Shown: one piece after another, positions 51,118 through 63,478 of the stretch
Layout of the letters: the number at the start of each line of letters is the position of its first letter
Position numbering within the stretch: position 1 is the first letter of the stretch
NCBI GenBank assembly: GCA_029204225.1
Contig: CM055108.1
Location: 1,779,463 to 1,843,462 of the forward strand
Reading direction: 5' to 3'
Origin: Diphasiastrum complanatum
Lineage: Eukaryota; Streptophyta; Lycopodiopsida; Lycopodiales; Lycopodiaceae
DNA: 64,000 nt
Position numbers and translations under genes: made by a program
The notes under the pieces: model-generated
Seen by the model: only the letters and a program-made list of their open reading frames with translations
Databases searched by the model: none
Told to the model about the DNA's origin: nothing

Positions 51118-52381
51118 AACCCTCTTCAAGACCCTCTTCAATCGTATCTAATGGCTCTCTATGATCCAATGGACCACGATGCTCCTCAAGCTTGCCATTG
51201 CGACCGTCGATGAGAGCCTCTCTTGATCCTATGGCCTCTTGTTCTCCTGTGTGCCGAAGCAAATACTTCCAAAAGCGCTAGACGCTTTGGGCAGCAGAGA
51301 CAACAAACCAACTGGTTGCGCGCGAGCTGGGCACAACTCTCTTCCCTTGCTCCTATTCTTCTAAAGCTTTCAAGCTCCATTGGCTACGGTAGAAGGGTTT
51401 TTCCCTTGAAGAAAAAAAACAAATCTATCTCACTTGCTGTCATGCAGCTGTCTACGACCTCTGGAAACAAACTTCCTTGTCCTAGGGCGCCCCTCTACAG
51501 CTGCTCACTGCCATGAAAAAAGCTATGTTCAAAGAGAGATCCATGATCTTACACTCAGAAACCCGAGCTATATGAAGGATGGAGCTTTCTTGAGCTTTAT
51601 TGTGGTCCAGCATGCTATGTTACGTCCGAGGAAGTCTACCTTATACCTTAATCATGACTATAATCAAGGTCCTCAAATTATGTCAACATTTGATCTTGCA
51701 TCTCTTGATCAAAAAACATGATTTACTCTACTAACTTGCTTGATTTTTGCAATCACTTTTACATGTGGATGGCCTCAAGTTTTGGGTTGATAAGTAGAAT
51801 GATGGAATGCCTCTAATACATATGATAGTAATGTGCCCAAACAAGTTGTTTGACCAAATTACAATAGCTAGTTTTGCCAGATTTAACATGCTCCATCTTG
51901 AAACTACATATAACTACAATTGTAGGCTAAAAAGAGTGTTCCGAGCAAAATGGCAATTTCAAAAGCTCAATTTGATGACCTGCTAAAATTTCTTACCAGA
52001 TCCCCTTGTTGCTTATGTGGTGATTCCAAAGCCAAGTTTACTTTGAAATGTGACATGCCTTCCACCGCACACCTCCAACTACATTCTCCTTGAAAGGGGC
52101 AAATGACTTCTGGCATCCATTGATGTTCTCCAAATTCGGCTATGGTAGCAAGTAACTTGTGCCTCACCAAAGCTTGGATACCACTAATAGAAAAGATCGG
52201 CAATATAGTTACGCTACAATTCACATAAGCTATCCAGCACCAAAGCAATTGTAGAGCTGATAAAGAAACCAAGAGTACAATTTTCTTACTTTAGCAGTAA
52301 CTATATACACATTGTAAGTTTCATCTTGAGGCAATCTTGCATGGCAAGGCTATCGTTACGGACCAAGTCCTGACACTTGTC
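51118..52381. other. Spacer, no gene recognised
   Basis: A 95-codon open frame at 51434-51721 (+) and smaller frames carry no motif I recognise. No repeats or LTR ends were seen. Confidence 0.4.
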
Positions 52382-52600
52382 ATGACACGTAGCTCATGCA
52401 TGTCGCAGTAGACTCAGCATAAACAAAAAATCTAAGTGTGCATACAACCAGCTAACTATGTATAAGAGAGACTATTTTTCTACTAACGATGTTATGACAC
52501 GTAGCTCATGCATGTCGCAATAGACTCAATATAAACAAAAAATCTAAGTGTGCATACAACCAGCTAACTATGTATAAGAGATTTTTCTACTACCGATGTT
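52382..52600. repeat. Tandem duplication of a ~112-bp unit
   Basis: Two adjacent copies, 52382-52493 and 52494-52600, share atgacacgtagctcatgcat, the block cataacaaccagctaac in near-identical form, and a common ending ctac-accgatgtt-type sequence. A few substitutions and a 5-bp deletion separate them. Confidence 0.9.
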
Positions 52601-53329
52601 AACTTACAACTTTTATTTCTAACAAACATGGTAGTGCCTTTGCAAGGCAAGGCCAAAAACAACACTTGTAATGTTTGCACCAATTGTGGGCTGACATATA
52701 GGTGCCAGTTGGTATCAACAATGTTGTCATAGAACATACCCGATTGGTATATGATTTTGTAATACTAGGGTCTAGAACCGGACACCCCCGTATTATTTAT
52801 CTTAATACTCGTATTGATACCCAAGCTCTGGGGATTTTAGGGATTTTTGTCATGACATCAATAGAAATATATTTTTGGTGAATTGTTTTGATATCTTAGA
52901 TTGTTTTGATGTCTCAAATTACATATTGCTCTTCAAAAAATTATTTTTAGCAACTTGTACATATTTATACTCGGGTTGATAATCGATTGATATCACCCTT
53001 GTGATACCTCCTCATATTAATATCCAGCCGATATTAAATTTGTGAAAAAATTGCAGCACCCGAACTCAACTAGTATAAAAAAAAATTTGATACACACCCA
53101 ACACTCATTTGCATGATCAGCTTTTGAGTTTTTGACTTTATCACAAACTTCAATCTAGTGACTCAACACACACATGGTAATGTCATTTATAGTGCAATTG
53201 AAATAGTCTTCTTTTTAGCTTCATGCACAGGATTGTGACTAGCTTTAGCTTTTATTAGCTGCTGCTTTTATTGTACAAAAAAGATGAAAGTACATTACAA
53301 TTTGAATTTAGATTTTTTTGTTGCAGAAG

Positions 53330-54061
53330 ATGGGGAAACAGAAATCGCGATCAGATTCTTCGCGATCCAAAAAGAGGCTCAAAGATTCTGGCGATGGCAA
53401 TGCTATGAGTACGCTTATTATGGCTGAGCCCCTTGGTGGTTCTTTTGCAATAACAGTTCGGCCACTCCCTTGTCCACAACCGCTTGTTGATCACAGTAGG
53501 GAGCTTCAAATAGAGTCTGTTGGAGAAAATGCAAATGGGTCTGGGAATTGTGCTGCTGTTGCCGAAGTGGGTGAAGGAGGCTTTTGCTCAAATGACTTGA
53601 AGCAAGATGCAAAGCAGGAGGATGAAGAGTCTAGTCAGGATGAGCAGATCAGATTGGAGATAAACAATGCAGTCACTAATGCTCAGAATAACCGGAGAAT
53701 CTGTGAGGAGCGAGTCATTAAATCGCAAGGCAAGATCACTTTTGTCCCATAAACCCATAAACCCGTAGTCAATTCCCATTTAGGTAGTTCAGGCTCAAAA
53801 CTGGAAATTTTTTGCGACAATGAAGTGTGGCCAACTGCAGGAAAAGGCTTGCCCTATCCCTCCATATCTGAGCTTTTGGTGGAAGAGTCGTGGCTCGGTG
53901 CTCTTCAAGGGGAGTTTGACAAGCCATATATAAAGAAACTTTGTGAATTTGTCACAGAAGAATCAAAAGGGAGCGTTCCAATCTACCCTCCTCCTGCTCA
54001 GATCTTCAATGCCCTTAACTCCTGCCCCCTTGACAAGGTCAAAGTTGTGATAATTGGCCAG

Positions 54062-54122
<61 letters not shown>

Positions 54123-55398
54123 CATTAAGATCGTTTTCCCAAAATGCTCCGTCATAAGATTACATAAGTATTTGCCTAGGATTAAACCTAGTTTAGCATC
54201 CATCAGGATGAACTTGTGCATTTGAATGTGCTGAAAACAGATGCTTTTCTTGGTCTATTACCTTTGCGTTTGCAGGACCCTTATCATGGTCCTGGACAAG
54301 CTATGGGCCTCTGTTTCTCAGTTCCTGTTGGTGTGAAGGTTCCCCCAAGCCTAATTAATATATATAAAGAGATACAACAAGATGTAGGATGCACTATTCC
54401 TTCACATGGGAATCTGGAGAAGTGGGTACAACAGGTGAGCCAACATGCTACTTTGTGTAAGTCTTGCCGACTATTATCACTAGAAATGTTCATGACCCAA
54501 GTTAAACTTTTTCCTTATTTCAAGTGATTTACTTTGATCCCGAGCAGGGTGTGCTTTTGCTGAATGCGGTGTTAACAGGTGTGTTCCTTGCCATCTTCTG
54601 TGATCAGAGTACCACAATGATTCAATCATTGTGAGATCACTACTACTAGTTTATGGACCTTTATTTTTTCTGTGTAATTCACTAACTATGTTGGCTCACT
54701 ACACGCAAGTGCTTCAGTGCGTGAACATCGTGCAAATTCTCACGCCAAAAAGGGATGGGAGCAATTAACTGATGCTACAATTAAGGTTCTTTCCCATCGA
54801 AGGCCAGGGATTGTGTTTTTGTTATGGGGAAGTTCTGCACAAGACAAAACTAGGTATTTCAGATGTGTTAGTTCTTATCATTGTAGATGGAAACTATTAA
54901 TGTCTGTAGAAACCATCGATTTTTTCAATTGAAAAACATCTAGACAGCTGAATTGAGTGATCTATCATCTATCCCAGGTTGATTGAGGCCAATGGTCATC
55001 ATATCTTAAAGGCAGCACATCCCTCTGGTCTTTCAGCGCACAGGGGCTTTTTCAAGTGCAGGTTATTTCATTCTTAATTTTACTATAGTCATGTCCAGCA
55101 CGGTTTTTATAAGCTTACATATTTTTGTAACAGATGTCTTGTGCCAGGATGACTTCAGGTAAATTCTCTTAGAGTAAATTGACTGAGAAATCGTGCAAAC
55201 ATGTCCTTGCTCCTCTCAAAAGTTAAAAAATGATGTGATAAAAGGAGGGAATTTTGGATGCCAATAAAACTTATGCATGTTCAATAAAGCACTCATCTAT
55301 GCAAGACTTTCTTTGAATGTGCACTGTGCAGACACTTTTCAGAAACCAACAAACTTCTTGAAGAGGCAGGTAGGCTGCCAATAGATTGGCAACTATAG
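53330..55398 (+). CDS. UNG: Uracil-DNA glycosylase, 7 exons, 365 aa
   Basis: Family-1 uracil-DNA glycosylase, which removes uracil from DNA as the first step of base excision repair, in nucleus and/or organelles. Exons: 53330-53729, 53841-54061, 54276-54434, 54548-54578, 54718-54853, 54978-55061, 55332-55398. All phases join to 365 codons. Motifs are [18 protein letters not shown] (catalytic Asp208, split by intron 2 after GQ), [18 protein letters not shown] and [12 protein letters not shown] (catalytic His330). The C-terminus is PIDWQL. Intron 1 must be GC-AG (caag/gcaaga...ctgcag) to skip an in-frame TAA at 53750. The other introns are GT-AG. The N-terminus has a basic RSKKRLK, a possible nuclear signal. 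A good acceptor (ttttttgttgcag) just before the ATG hints at a 5' UTR intron. Confidence 0.93.
54065..54117. repeat. (CT)n microsatellite at the 5' end of UNG intron 2
   Basis: About 53 bp of CT starting only four bases after the exon-2 donor gt, giving a donor of the form cag/gtcctctct. Confidence 0.95.
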
Positions 55399-56929
55399 TC
55401 TTTCTGATAGTTTCAAGAGAAGCCATTTGTCATAATTCAGAAAGATCTTTAACTTTGTGATGATTTTTTATAATACACTTCAAGGTTATGGGCGTGAGAA
55501 GACCAACTTTGCTGAATAACAGCGACTACATTCTATTCATGTAGTTGATGTAAACATTCCGTATTCCTACAACATTTGGGAAGATGGTCATAAAGAGAAC
55601 ACTTTTGCTTTTTATATCTTGGTACAAGAATTAAACATCTGTGTAAGTGTGGGTTTTGCTCACGCTTGGATGAACACTTGGTAAGAAACAATAGCTCTAT
55701 ATGATCATACTATTATATAACATAAGCTACATCTATGTGTGCTGTCCAAGCACATGTTTTTATCTTAATGATTATGCCACATGCACTTTGTTTTTTGAAA
55801 GGTTCTGAGTATGTTGCATGCTCAAATAACAGGTATAACTTTCTTTCATATATCATCTTTTACAAGAAACCCAACTGAAAACCTTCTTTTTTTACAAATT
55901 TGTGTTCAGTTGTTATGTTGCATGTTAAATTGATGTTTTGAACAAGTGGAGAGGCTATATGTTAGTGTTTATTATCTTATTTGTTGTACATGTTGTCATC
56001 AGTTTATATTGTGCCTCAACCCAAATCATACTTGGGAGGAATTTTGATATGGTGTGTCTCAAATATGTCTTGTGAAGAAACAATTTTCATCAGCCATAAT
56101 GCTTGATCTTTGTCAGACGCATTCTATGGGTGATAATTTTTAAGGGTTGAATCTTTGTACTTAGTCTATTCTAGATTTTAGATTCTTGACTTGTTTGGAT
56201 CAGAGTAGAAGTCGTTATACTATGAAAGTCTTGGGATCAACTTTTGGAAGCTTTTGCATGTTTTTTATGAAGCTTGCAAATAATCAAACACTTTTTCATA
56301 CAAAGGGGTGTGCGCGCATGTAGCTCAAATTCTCATGCATATTTTTGGGCAAGTGTCCATATTTATGAGCCTTTTGAGTTTGAGATGAACATCTATATGT
56401 ACAGTACAACATGCTTAGCTTTCAATTGAAAGGGGCATTGTAAAGACAGTAAATTGAAAGAGAATCTACACAAGAAGTTGTTGAAATAGACACTCGTGAT
56501 TTGAAATATTTAGTGTACTTAAACTTGATACATTTGTTGTGTAGAACTCAAAAGACACATCATGTTTGGAGTTTCATTTGAAAATGAGCAAGCCCCAACA
56601 AAACTATAGTCAATGCACATCAAAATCGTAGAAAGTTTGTCATAGTTTTCTCAAAGGCATAGTATGTAGTATGTACAAATGTATGATCAAAACTTTGAAA
56701 AGTACAAAATATTTGAGGTAGTATTCATGCCATGAGCAGCTGTGTATGAAGACTGTCCTTTTGAGTTTGATCAATGTCAGGCATATTACCATTTTACGAT
56801 CGAGTAATTATGTATCTCTTATTGATATCATGATACCACCACAATTGACTTTTTTTATGCTGTACTTTTTTTTTATGCAACTAGCTTAAATACATTATCT
56901 CCCTAAAAATCCAGTGCAAGTGTTTTTAA
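55399..56929. other. AT-rich intergenic region after UNG
   Basis: It contains the presumed UNG 3' UTR. No further gene, repeat or transposon end was recognised. Confidence 0.5.
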
Positions 56930-58377
56930 ATTAATCCTCCGAACTTCTCCCCAAGAACTACCTATGACCCCCTGCTTCACAAACAACACCATTTTATTAA
57001 AGGCCTAGTTTTTATCTCATACTTCAGCAACAAGAGTTGTATCTTGCCTTGAAACTGAAAAACAGCGAAGTACCACCACCATAAAAAAGCTTCAACAAGA
57101 TTTTTCTCTCATTCAATCAAGCCGTGCTAAGGAGAAAGAAATAGGCCAACAGAAATTCAAAACACCAGAAAGTATCTAGTCTAAAATCAGCAATGGAAAG
57201 AACAAACCCATGCAAAAATGAATATAAAAACTATAACAGTACAAAAATGTTACCTGCACACCAACCTCAAGAAACAAAACTCTTTGTCCCCATCTGTCCA
57301 TAGTAAGGATAGACAACCACATTGAGACTGCACAAGTAATAATTGCATAAAAGAAAAGATGCATTTTCTCCAACTTCAATTGACGTGAACAACATTGGTG
57401 CATAAAACATTATTGCAATGATTCCTGTGATCTGTTGGTAAAAAGTGATTAGAGTAGCTATGACTAGTTGAGGAGGACGGTTCCTCTTTTCCAAAATATT
57501 CTTAACAGGATTTTTCACTTCATTTTCTTTTTCACTGGTTTGCATGAGATCTGCAAATTCTACATCTACAGTTTTGGTTCCTCGTAACTTTCTCCAGCAA
57601 GGCTCTATCTTTATCCAGGTTAACCCGTTCTGTAATACTATTAGGTGTCTCTGGGAGGAGAAGCCCACCAAGAAACGTGAGCATAGCAGCTACACCTGCC
57701 AAGCCCCAAGAAATTTTCCAGCCCCAAGGTTTGATCTTGGCTGTTTCATAGTTTATCAGAATTGCAACAAAAATCCCAATAGTGATATCTAACTGAAACA
57801 TGATATGCAATGCACGACGAAGCTTTGCAGGTGTCACTTCAGACGTATAAAGAGGAACAGCCTCTAAGTAATTACACACGAAACCTTACAAAGTATACCA
57901 CAAAGTTCAAACTTTTAGAGTATCAAAGCAACCAAAATCACTGCTACCACATTCAAATTAGTATGTGAAGAGTACTATCAACTATTTCCTCACCCTTGAT
58001 TCTGTGGGATATAGCTATTCAAAGCCCATAGCAAGGCATTGAAAAACAAGTGGAATTAGCTATTTAAACAGATAGCAATGCATTGAGAAAAACACAAGTG
58101 TTAGCTAGTACTGACATTGATCTTAAGGCATTTTTTCTATAAAGCAAAACACTGAAGAAGCCAGAAACGTGAATACATCTATTTCCTTAGAACTTAGATG
58201 TAACTGATTGCCAAAGCCTACCCGAACACGAAGCAAGATGCGTCCAAGGATAAGCATGGACAAGCTCCCGGCAGGTGCATTGAGAGCAGTCCCAACCATA
58301 AAGATGAAACCACCAAAGAGAACCAAAGGCCTAATGCCACTATGGAACATAATCAACCTTCTCTCAACCAATGACAT
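56930..58377 (-). pseudogene. STP pseudogene between STP-A and STP-B
   Basis: Read right to left, three STP pieces remain. The 3' half of exon 2 lies at about 58350-58205 ([39 protein letters not shown]) and exon 3 at 57870-57250. Exon 3 is broken by a frameshift after ALLEKV, resumes as RGTKTVDVEF to MFYAPMLF, and breaks again. A scrap of the exon-4 start survives at 56937-56980. Exon 1, the first half of exon 2 and nearly all of exon 4 are missing. It is closer in layout to the neighbouring STP genes than to any other gene here, so it is a dead tandem copy. Confidence 0.9.
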
Positions 58378-59020
58378 AATGCCACATTTACACTATCAAT
58401 GCTCACGAATGCTACGGGCATCGCCGAACCTAGGAAAACCTAGGACCAGCCCTGGAATAGTTATAGATGATTAGCATCTAAAGAGACACAAATTGGAGTC
58501 GAACAAAAAGCACGGGGCATGTCCTCGTCTCCATCTCTTGCAGTCACAATAGTGATAAGCAGCGGAGTAGTTGTGAAAGGCATCATTGCAGGTGCCGAGT
58601 GTTGTGAGCATGTTTTGAGTCCCACCTGCACGACCTCTTGCCCTCTTTAGACTTGCCCTTCGCTCACACCCTTCACGCGTGCATGTCTCACACGATTCCC
58701 AAAGAAATTGCAAACGCCTTTCAGACTTTCAACTCAACTCTTGATAAACTTTGGCAGTTCAAAAAATTGGTCTAAAAAATTGAATTGCATACAATTAGAT
58801 GTGAATTAATTACACATTAACATGGGATGCAGTGGACTGCACACAATTTGCTTTCATTTAATTGCCAATTAATATGGGCTCCAGTGTGCAAATCTTCCAA
58901 AACTAATTAAACTTGATATGATGAAAATGCAGACTTTAATCCATATACAGTATATTAAACATTTAAAAAACATTTGGCATCTGCAATGAAATGAAATTGT
59001 ATCCCATTTAAAGTAAAAAT
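58378..59020. other. Spacer, nothing recognised
   Basis: Short open frames without motifs. AT-rich after 58740. Confidence 0.45.
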
Positions 59021-59867
59021 TGCTATGAGCCAATGTTCAGGGCAATCAAGTTGTTGGTGGCTTACGCTTCATAAGGACACAGAGAATAATATTCAGACAT
59101 GTGATGTTTGCCAGCGAGCACGACGGCCTACTAGACAGAACTATGAACCCTTGCATCCGGTTTTATCGCAAGCACTGTTTGAAAAATTGGGGACTGGATT
59201 ATGTTGGTCCTATTCATCCTGCCACGCAAGGACCTTAGGCCTGATACATTATCGTAGCAACTAATTATATGACCAAGTGTGTTGAAGCCAAAGCTGTCAA
59301 GGTTGCTGATGCAAAATCTACAGCCAAGTTTCTCTATAAAAATATTATAATCAGATTTGGATGTCCAATCGAGATTGTCAGTGACCGGGGTACACACTTT
59401 GTTAATCAAACAATAAAGTGTTTATTGGAAGATTTTTTTGTTATACACAGATTTAGTACTCCTTACCATTCCAGAGGGAATGGCCAAGCTGAATCTTCCA
59501 ATAAGATTCTCTGCACTATTATGAGAAAGACAATTGAAGTGAGTCGGTTTGATTGTATCCCAAAATACTTGGATTGAAAGTATTTGGATGTAAAGTCTTT
59601 GTCCATGTATCTGATGAGACAAGAAAAAAATTGGATGATGAATCCTTGAAGACTATCTTCATTGGATATGACAATAGAGTCAAAGGCTACAAGTATTACG
59701 ATTCACTATCCAAGAAGACCATCATATCATGCGATGTTATTTTTTATGAGTTGCATGGTTATTATGATGATGAAGTTGCTCAAACATTTAAGGAGCAAAC
59801 TCAAGATCTCTTGCCTAATATTGAAAGCTTGGATGTTGAATCTAGTGAGAATGGAGAAGCTGTATAG
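59021..59867 (+). pseudogene. Chimera of gypsy integrase and copia integrase C-end
   Basis: 59025-59550 is gypsy integrase: zinc region CDVCQRARRPTRQNYEPLHP, a frameshift across the first catalytic Asp, then EIVSDRGTHFVNQTIK and FSTPYHSRGNGQAESSNKIL. At about 59550 it changes without a gap into the C-terminal integrase region of a copia element (LGLKVFGCKVFVHVSDETRK, SLKTIFIGYDNRVKGYKYYD, SCDVIFYE), open to 59867. Gypsy and copia integrases belong to different superfamilies, so the join is a recombination or template-switch product. It is inactive. Confidence 0.85.
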
Positions 59868-61229
59868 TAGGATGATTTATCTAATTGAGAGGATACGATG
59901 ATTGATGTACCAAAGCAGGGAAGTTCATGATGATGAAAGCATGTATATTTATATTTCAACAATACATATGTCATCAAATGAGATAATGGAATCAATATCA
60001 TACTAAATGTTACATTCTCCCCAAACTTAGTTCTCCAATAAAATACCATATAACGGCAGAAATGAATAAAGCTACCTAAAAGCTAAGTAAACCTTAGAAT
60101 AGTAAGTTGATTACTTAAAACCAAATGCCCGATGTAAGTCAGAAATAGGTAATGCAATAAAGGTGGCTAGTCTTTACCTCAACTTTTTAGGTACTATATT
60201 CCACTCAGTAGGTTATTAATAATAATAGACGATATGATCAAGTGGAAAGCATCCACTAGTTTTTTTAAATCCTTTCATCCATTAAATGTATTCCATAGAT
60301 ACAAAACCTTAAGGTGACCTCATTATCCCTTGAGCCCAAATCTCGTGATAATTTTTATAGCATGTTGTCATTATAAGATGTCATAATTGTGGCATAAATA
60401 GGGCATTTACCTTGACTATCTCATTTAAGATTTCCTTTGTCCATCTAATACCAAATAACATCTTAACAACATTTTAACCTTTAACACGTATAGAGTTATG
60501 ATAAGAATCATATAAATAAGCTATGTTAGCTAGGACATTTGCCCTGGAATTCTAATCTATGTGTATTTACTCCATTCCACTTCATGAAATTAATTTAACA
60601 AGTTATGGACTACCCAGGAGTTAAGCTTTTAGTTTCTTATCATAGATGCAACAAATAGCAAACCCCTGGTGTTTGGCAATTCTCGAGTTTATAATCTCCT
60701 AAGATTTGAAAAGTATGCATCAATGGGTTAATGCTTGGTACCATCATAAGTCCGAGGAGAGAGTGACATCCCATAATTCTATCGGGTGATTCCACTTTCT
60801 AGAAAAAAATAGTTGTTTGCATCCAAATTAAATGATTAGTGTACCATCAAACAGATCTTGAACAAAAGTTTTCAAGTACTTAAAAGCAGCCAAAAATTCA
60901 ACATCAGTGAGGGATAGATGCTACCTAAAAATGAGCACGCTACTCATCTTGAGCTCAAAACAACGCAGTTGACTCAAGCTCAAAGAAGTACTGATTCAGC
61001 AATCCACCTAAATTGTCTCTATACTGAGTCTCAAAAAGGGCAATCACTAGTAGAAGAGCAGAGCAAAGGAAGAAAAATAATACCAAGAACTTTTTGCTCT
61101 TCTTTATTACCATAAAAATTCTGAAACCCAAAAAAACCCATTTTTGATGTGGGTAAGAGATAATTTCAACTGTCTTCATTGAGAATTTCAATCTAAGTTA
61201 CACAGTGAACATGTTGACGCTGCTGCTCC
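59868..61229. other. AT-rich spacer toward the STP-B 3' end
   Basis: No gene was recognised. Near 60917 a short block, gatgctaccta-aaatgag, resembles 32986-33003 in the STP-A 3' flank, consistent with duplicated flanking DNA. Confidence 0.45.
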
Positions 61230-61382
61230 TAAGGTCTTCTAAATAAGAGTGCTTCTGTGGCAGCTATAGCATTATACAGAATTTTTAGACTACCATGTCT
61301 AAGAGCTTTTATACATGAGGCAAATGATGGATGTGGTCTTGATCTCCTGTTTCTGCAAGCTAGAAAGATTCCAAGGCTACCC

Positions 61383-63478
61383 TTACCTGCTATCAACCAC
61401 CACACTGGGACTTTGCTCTGCAACTGTAGCATGATATGTATCTTCAGCAGTAACAAACTGCTTCCAAAACCAATGCTGCCTCCAAACATTCATCATCTCT
61501 TCAATAGGCACATTCTTTGTTTCTGGTAGGAAAAAGTAGACAAACAAGCTCATGATTGCAACCCAAGCGGCAAAGAATAGGAAGATACCGTACTGGAAGT
61601 GGCACAGCATTGCTAGAAATGATTGTGCAATGATGAATGTGAAAAGCATGTTTACTGAAACTGTGATGCTTTGCCCCGCAGAACGCGTTTCGAGAGGAAA
61701 GATTTCACTGGGGACTAGCCAGCCCAAAGGACCCCAGGACCATGCAAATGAGGAGACATATATGCAGATAACAACGACCAACAAAACAGCAAACCCCTTG
61801 GAAAGCTCTTGTGCTCCTTTGAACTTCTCCCCAAGAACTATTCCAATGACCACCTGCATTACAGAGAGCACTTTCTTACTGGAAACTTACTAGTTCATCA
61901 GAAACTGACATGCCAAAAAGAGTCGCACTCCACCATTAAACTTAAAAATAACAAACTAATGCATGCCTCAGAAAGCTTCAAGTGCAATCAATTACACTCC
62001 ATTCAATGAGTTTGTTAGGAATCACGAAAAGACATAACGCGCCTACGATGGATATGCGAAATACCAGAGAGGGTCAAGTTTTGAGGTCTTAAGTAAAAAA
62101 TGGAAAGAACAACCTCAGGAAAAACCAATGGAAAACCTATAATAGTCCAAGTTCTGGTTGAAAGAAAAGGGTGTTACATGTGAAAGGAACATTTGAACAC
62201 CAGCCTCGAGAAACAATACTCTTCGTCCCCATCTATCCACAGTAATGATAGAAAGGAGGGTTGCAGCCACATTGACTGCACCAGTAATAACTGCAGAGTA
62301 AAGAGATGCATTTCCTCCATATCCAGTTATTCTGAATAATACCGGGGCATAAAACATAATGGCATTGATTCCTGTAAGCTGTTGAAAAGAAGGGATTAGA
62401 ATAGCCATGGCTAGCTGAGCACGATTCCTCTTTTCCAAAATATTCCGAAAAGAATGCTTCACTGCTTTTGCTTTTTTGCTGGCCTGCACCAGATCTTCAA
62501 ATTCTACTTCCACGTTATTCGTTCCTCTAAGCAGTTCCAGCAACACTCTTCCTCTATCCAGATAGCCCCGTTCAATAAGACTATTAGGTGTGTCGGGGAG
62601 GAAAAACCCACCCAAAAACATGAGCATTGAAGGAATACCTGTGAAGCCCAAAGAAATCCTCCAGCCCCATGGTTGAATCTTGCCTGTTGCATAGTTTATC
62701 ATATTTGCAGCAAGAATCCCAATGGTGATAGCTAACTGAAACATGATATTCAACGCACCACGAAGCTTTGCAGGTGCCATTTCAGACAAATAAAGAGGAA
62801 CAACCTGCAAAAGAGTGACATAGGAAAGTTTACAAAATTCTAAACTACTCGTTCAACCAAAACCGTTACCACAATCAAATTAGGATTTGAGTAACACTAG
62901 TAACAATGTCCAGCTTAATCATAATTCAGTGGAAATTATAGAAATAGCTAATTCAAAGCACACAGCTATGCATTTGATAAGTTATAACAAGCATAAATAA
63001 TTATTCAAACAGATAGCAATGGATTGAAAACCCGAAAGTAGTTATCGATACAGATCTAAAAGTTTCAAAGGTTTACTGTATTGCTCCTTCAAAGGCGCAA
63101 AACAGTGAAAACGCCAAAAATATGAATATATTAGCATCCTTACGAGTACCTGATTGCCGAAGCCTACTCCAACACCGAGCAAAATACGTCCAAGGATAAG
63201 CATGGCCAAGTTAACAGCAAATGCATTGAGAATAGCCCCAACCAGAAAGCTGAAAGCACCAAAAAGAATCGAAGGCCTGCGGCCATAGTGCCGCGTAACA
63301 AATGACGCTCCAAAACTGGCAATCAATGCAGCAATGTATAGTGATGAAGTGAATGCAGTAAGTGCTTGATTGTTATATTTGCAGTAGTTTTGATCTTTGG
63401 TGAGGCTCTGGCTTTTGTGGAATTCAACATCGAATGGGAAAAACTTCTCCTGAAAGTCATCCATGGCTGTCACTCCAC
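61383..63478 (-). CDS. STP-type monosaccharide/H+ symporter (STP-B), exons 2-4; exon 1 beyond window
   Basis: Second STP hexose symporter on the minus strand, parallel to STP-A. Exon 2 is 63478-63150 ([34 protein letters not shown]). Exon 3 is 62804-62178, 627 bases as in STP-A ([25 protein letters not shown]). Exon 4 is 61853-61383 ([15 protein letters not shown]). Frames are open and phases agree with STP-A. Exon 1, encoding the first membrane segment with the key Asp, is not found between 63479 and 64000. In STP-A that intron is 678 bp, so exon 1 probably lies just past the edge. The exon-3 donor is cat/gtaaca instead of cag/gtaaca, still usable. Probably functional, but this cannot be confirmed without exon 1. 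Confidence 0.9.

Noticed and set aside
51434-51721. 95-codon open frame near 51.5 kb
   Set aside because: No recognisable domain, no splice or promoter context and no repeat support. Listed only as part of a spacer.
53750-53752. UNG as a pseudogene because of the in-frame TAA
   Set aside because: A phase-compatible GC-AG intron removes the stop, and the other six exons are undamaged with all catalytic residues present.
58471-58713. Cys/Arg-rich 80-codon minus-strand frame
   Set aside because: Looks zinc-finger-like at first glance, but the cysteines have no regular spacing and there is no context.
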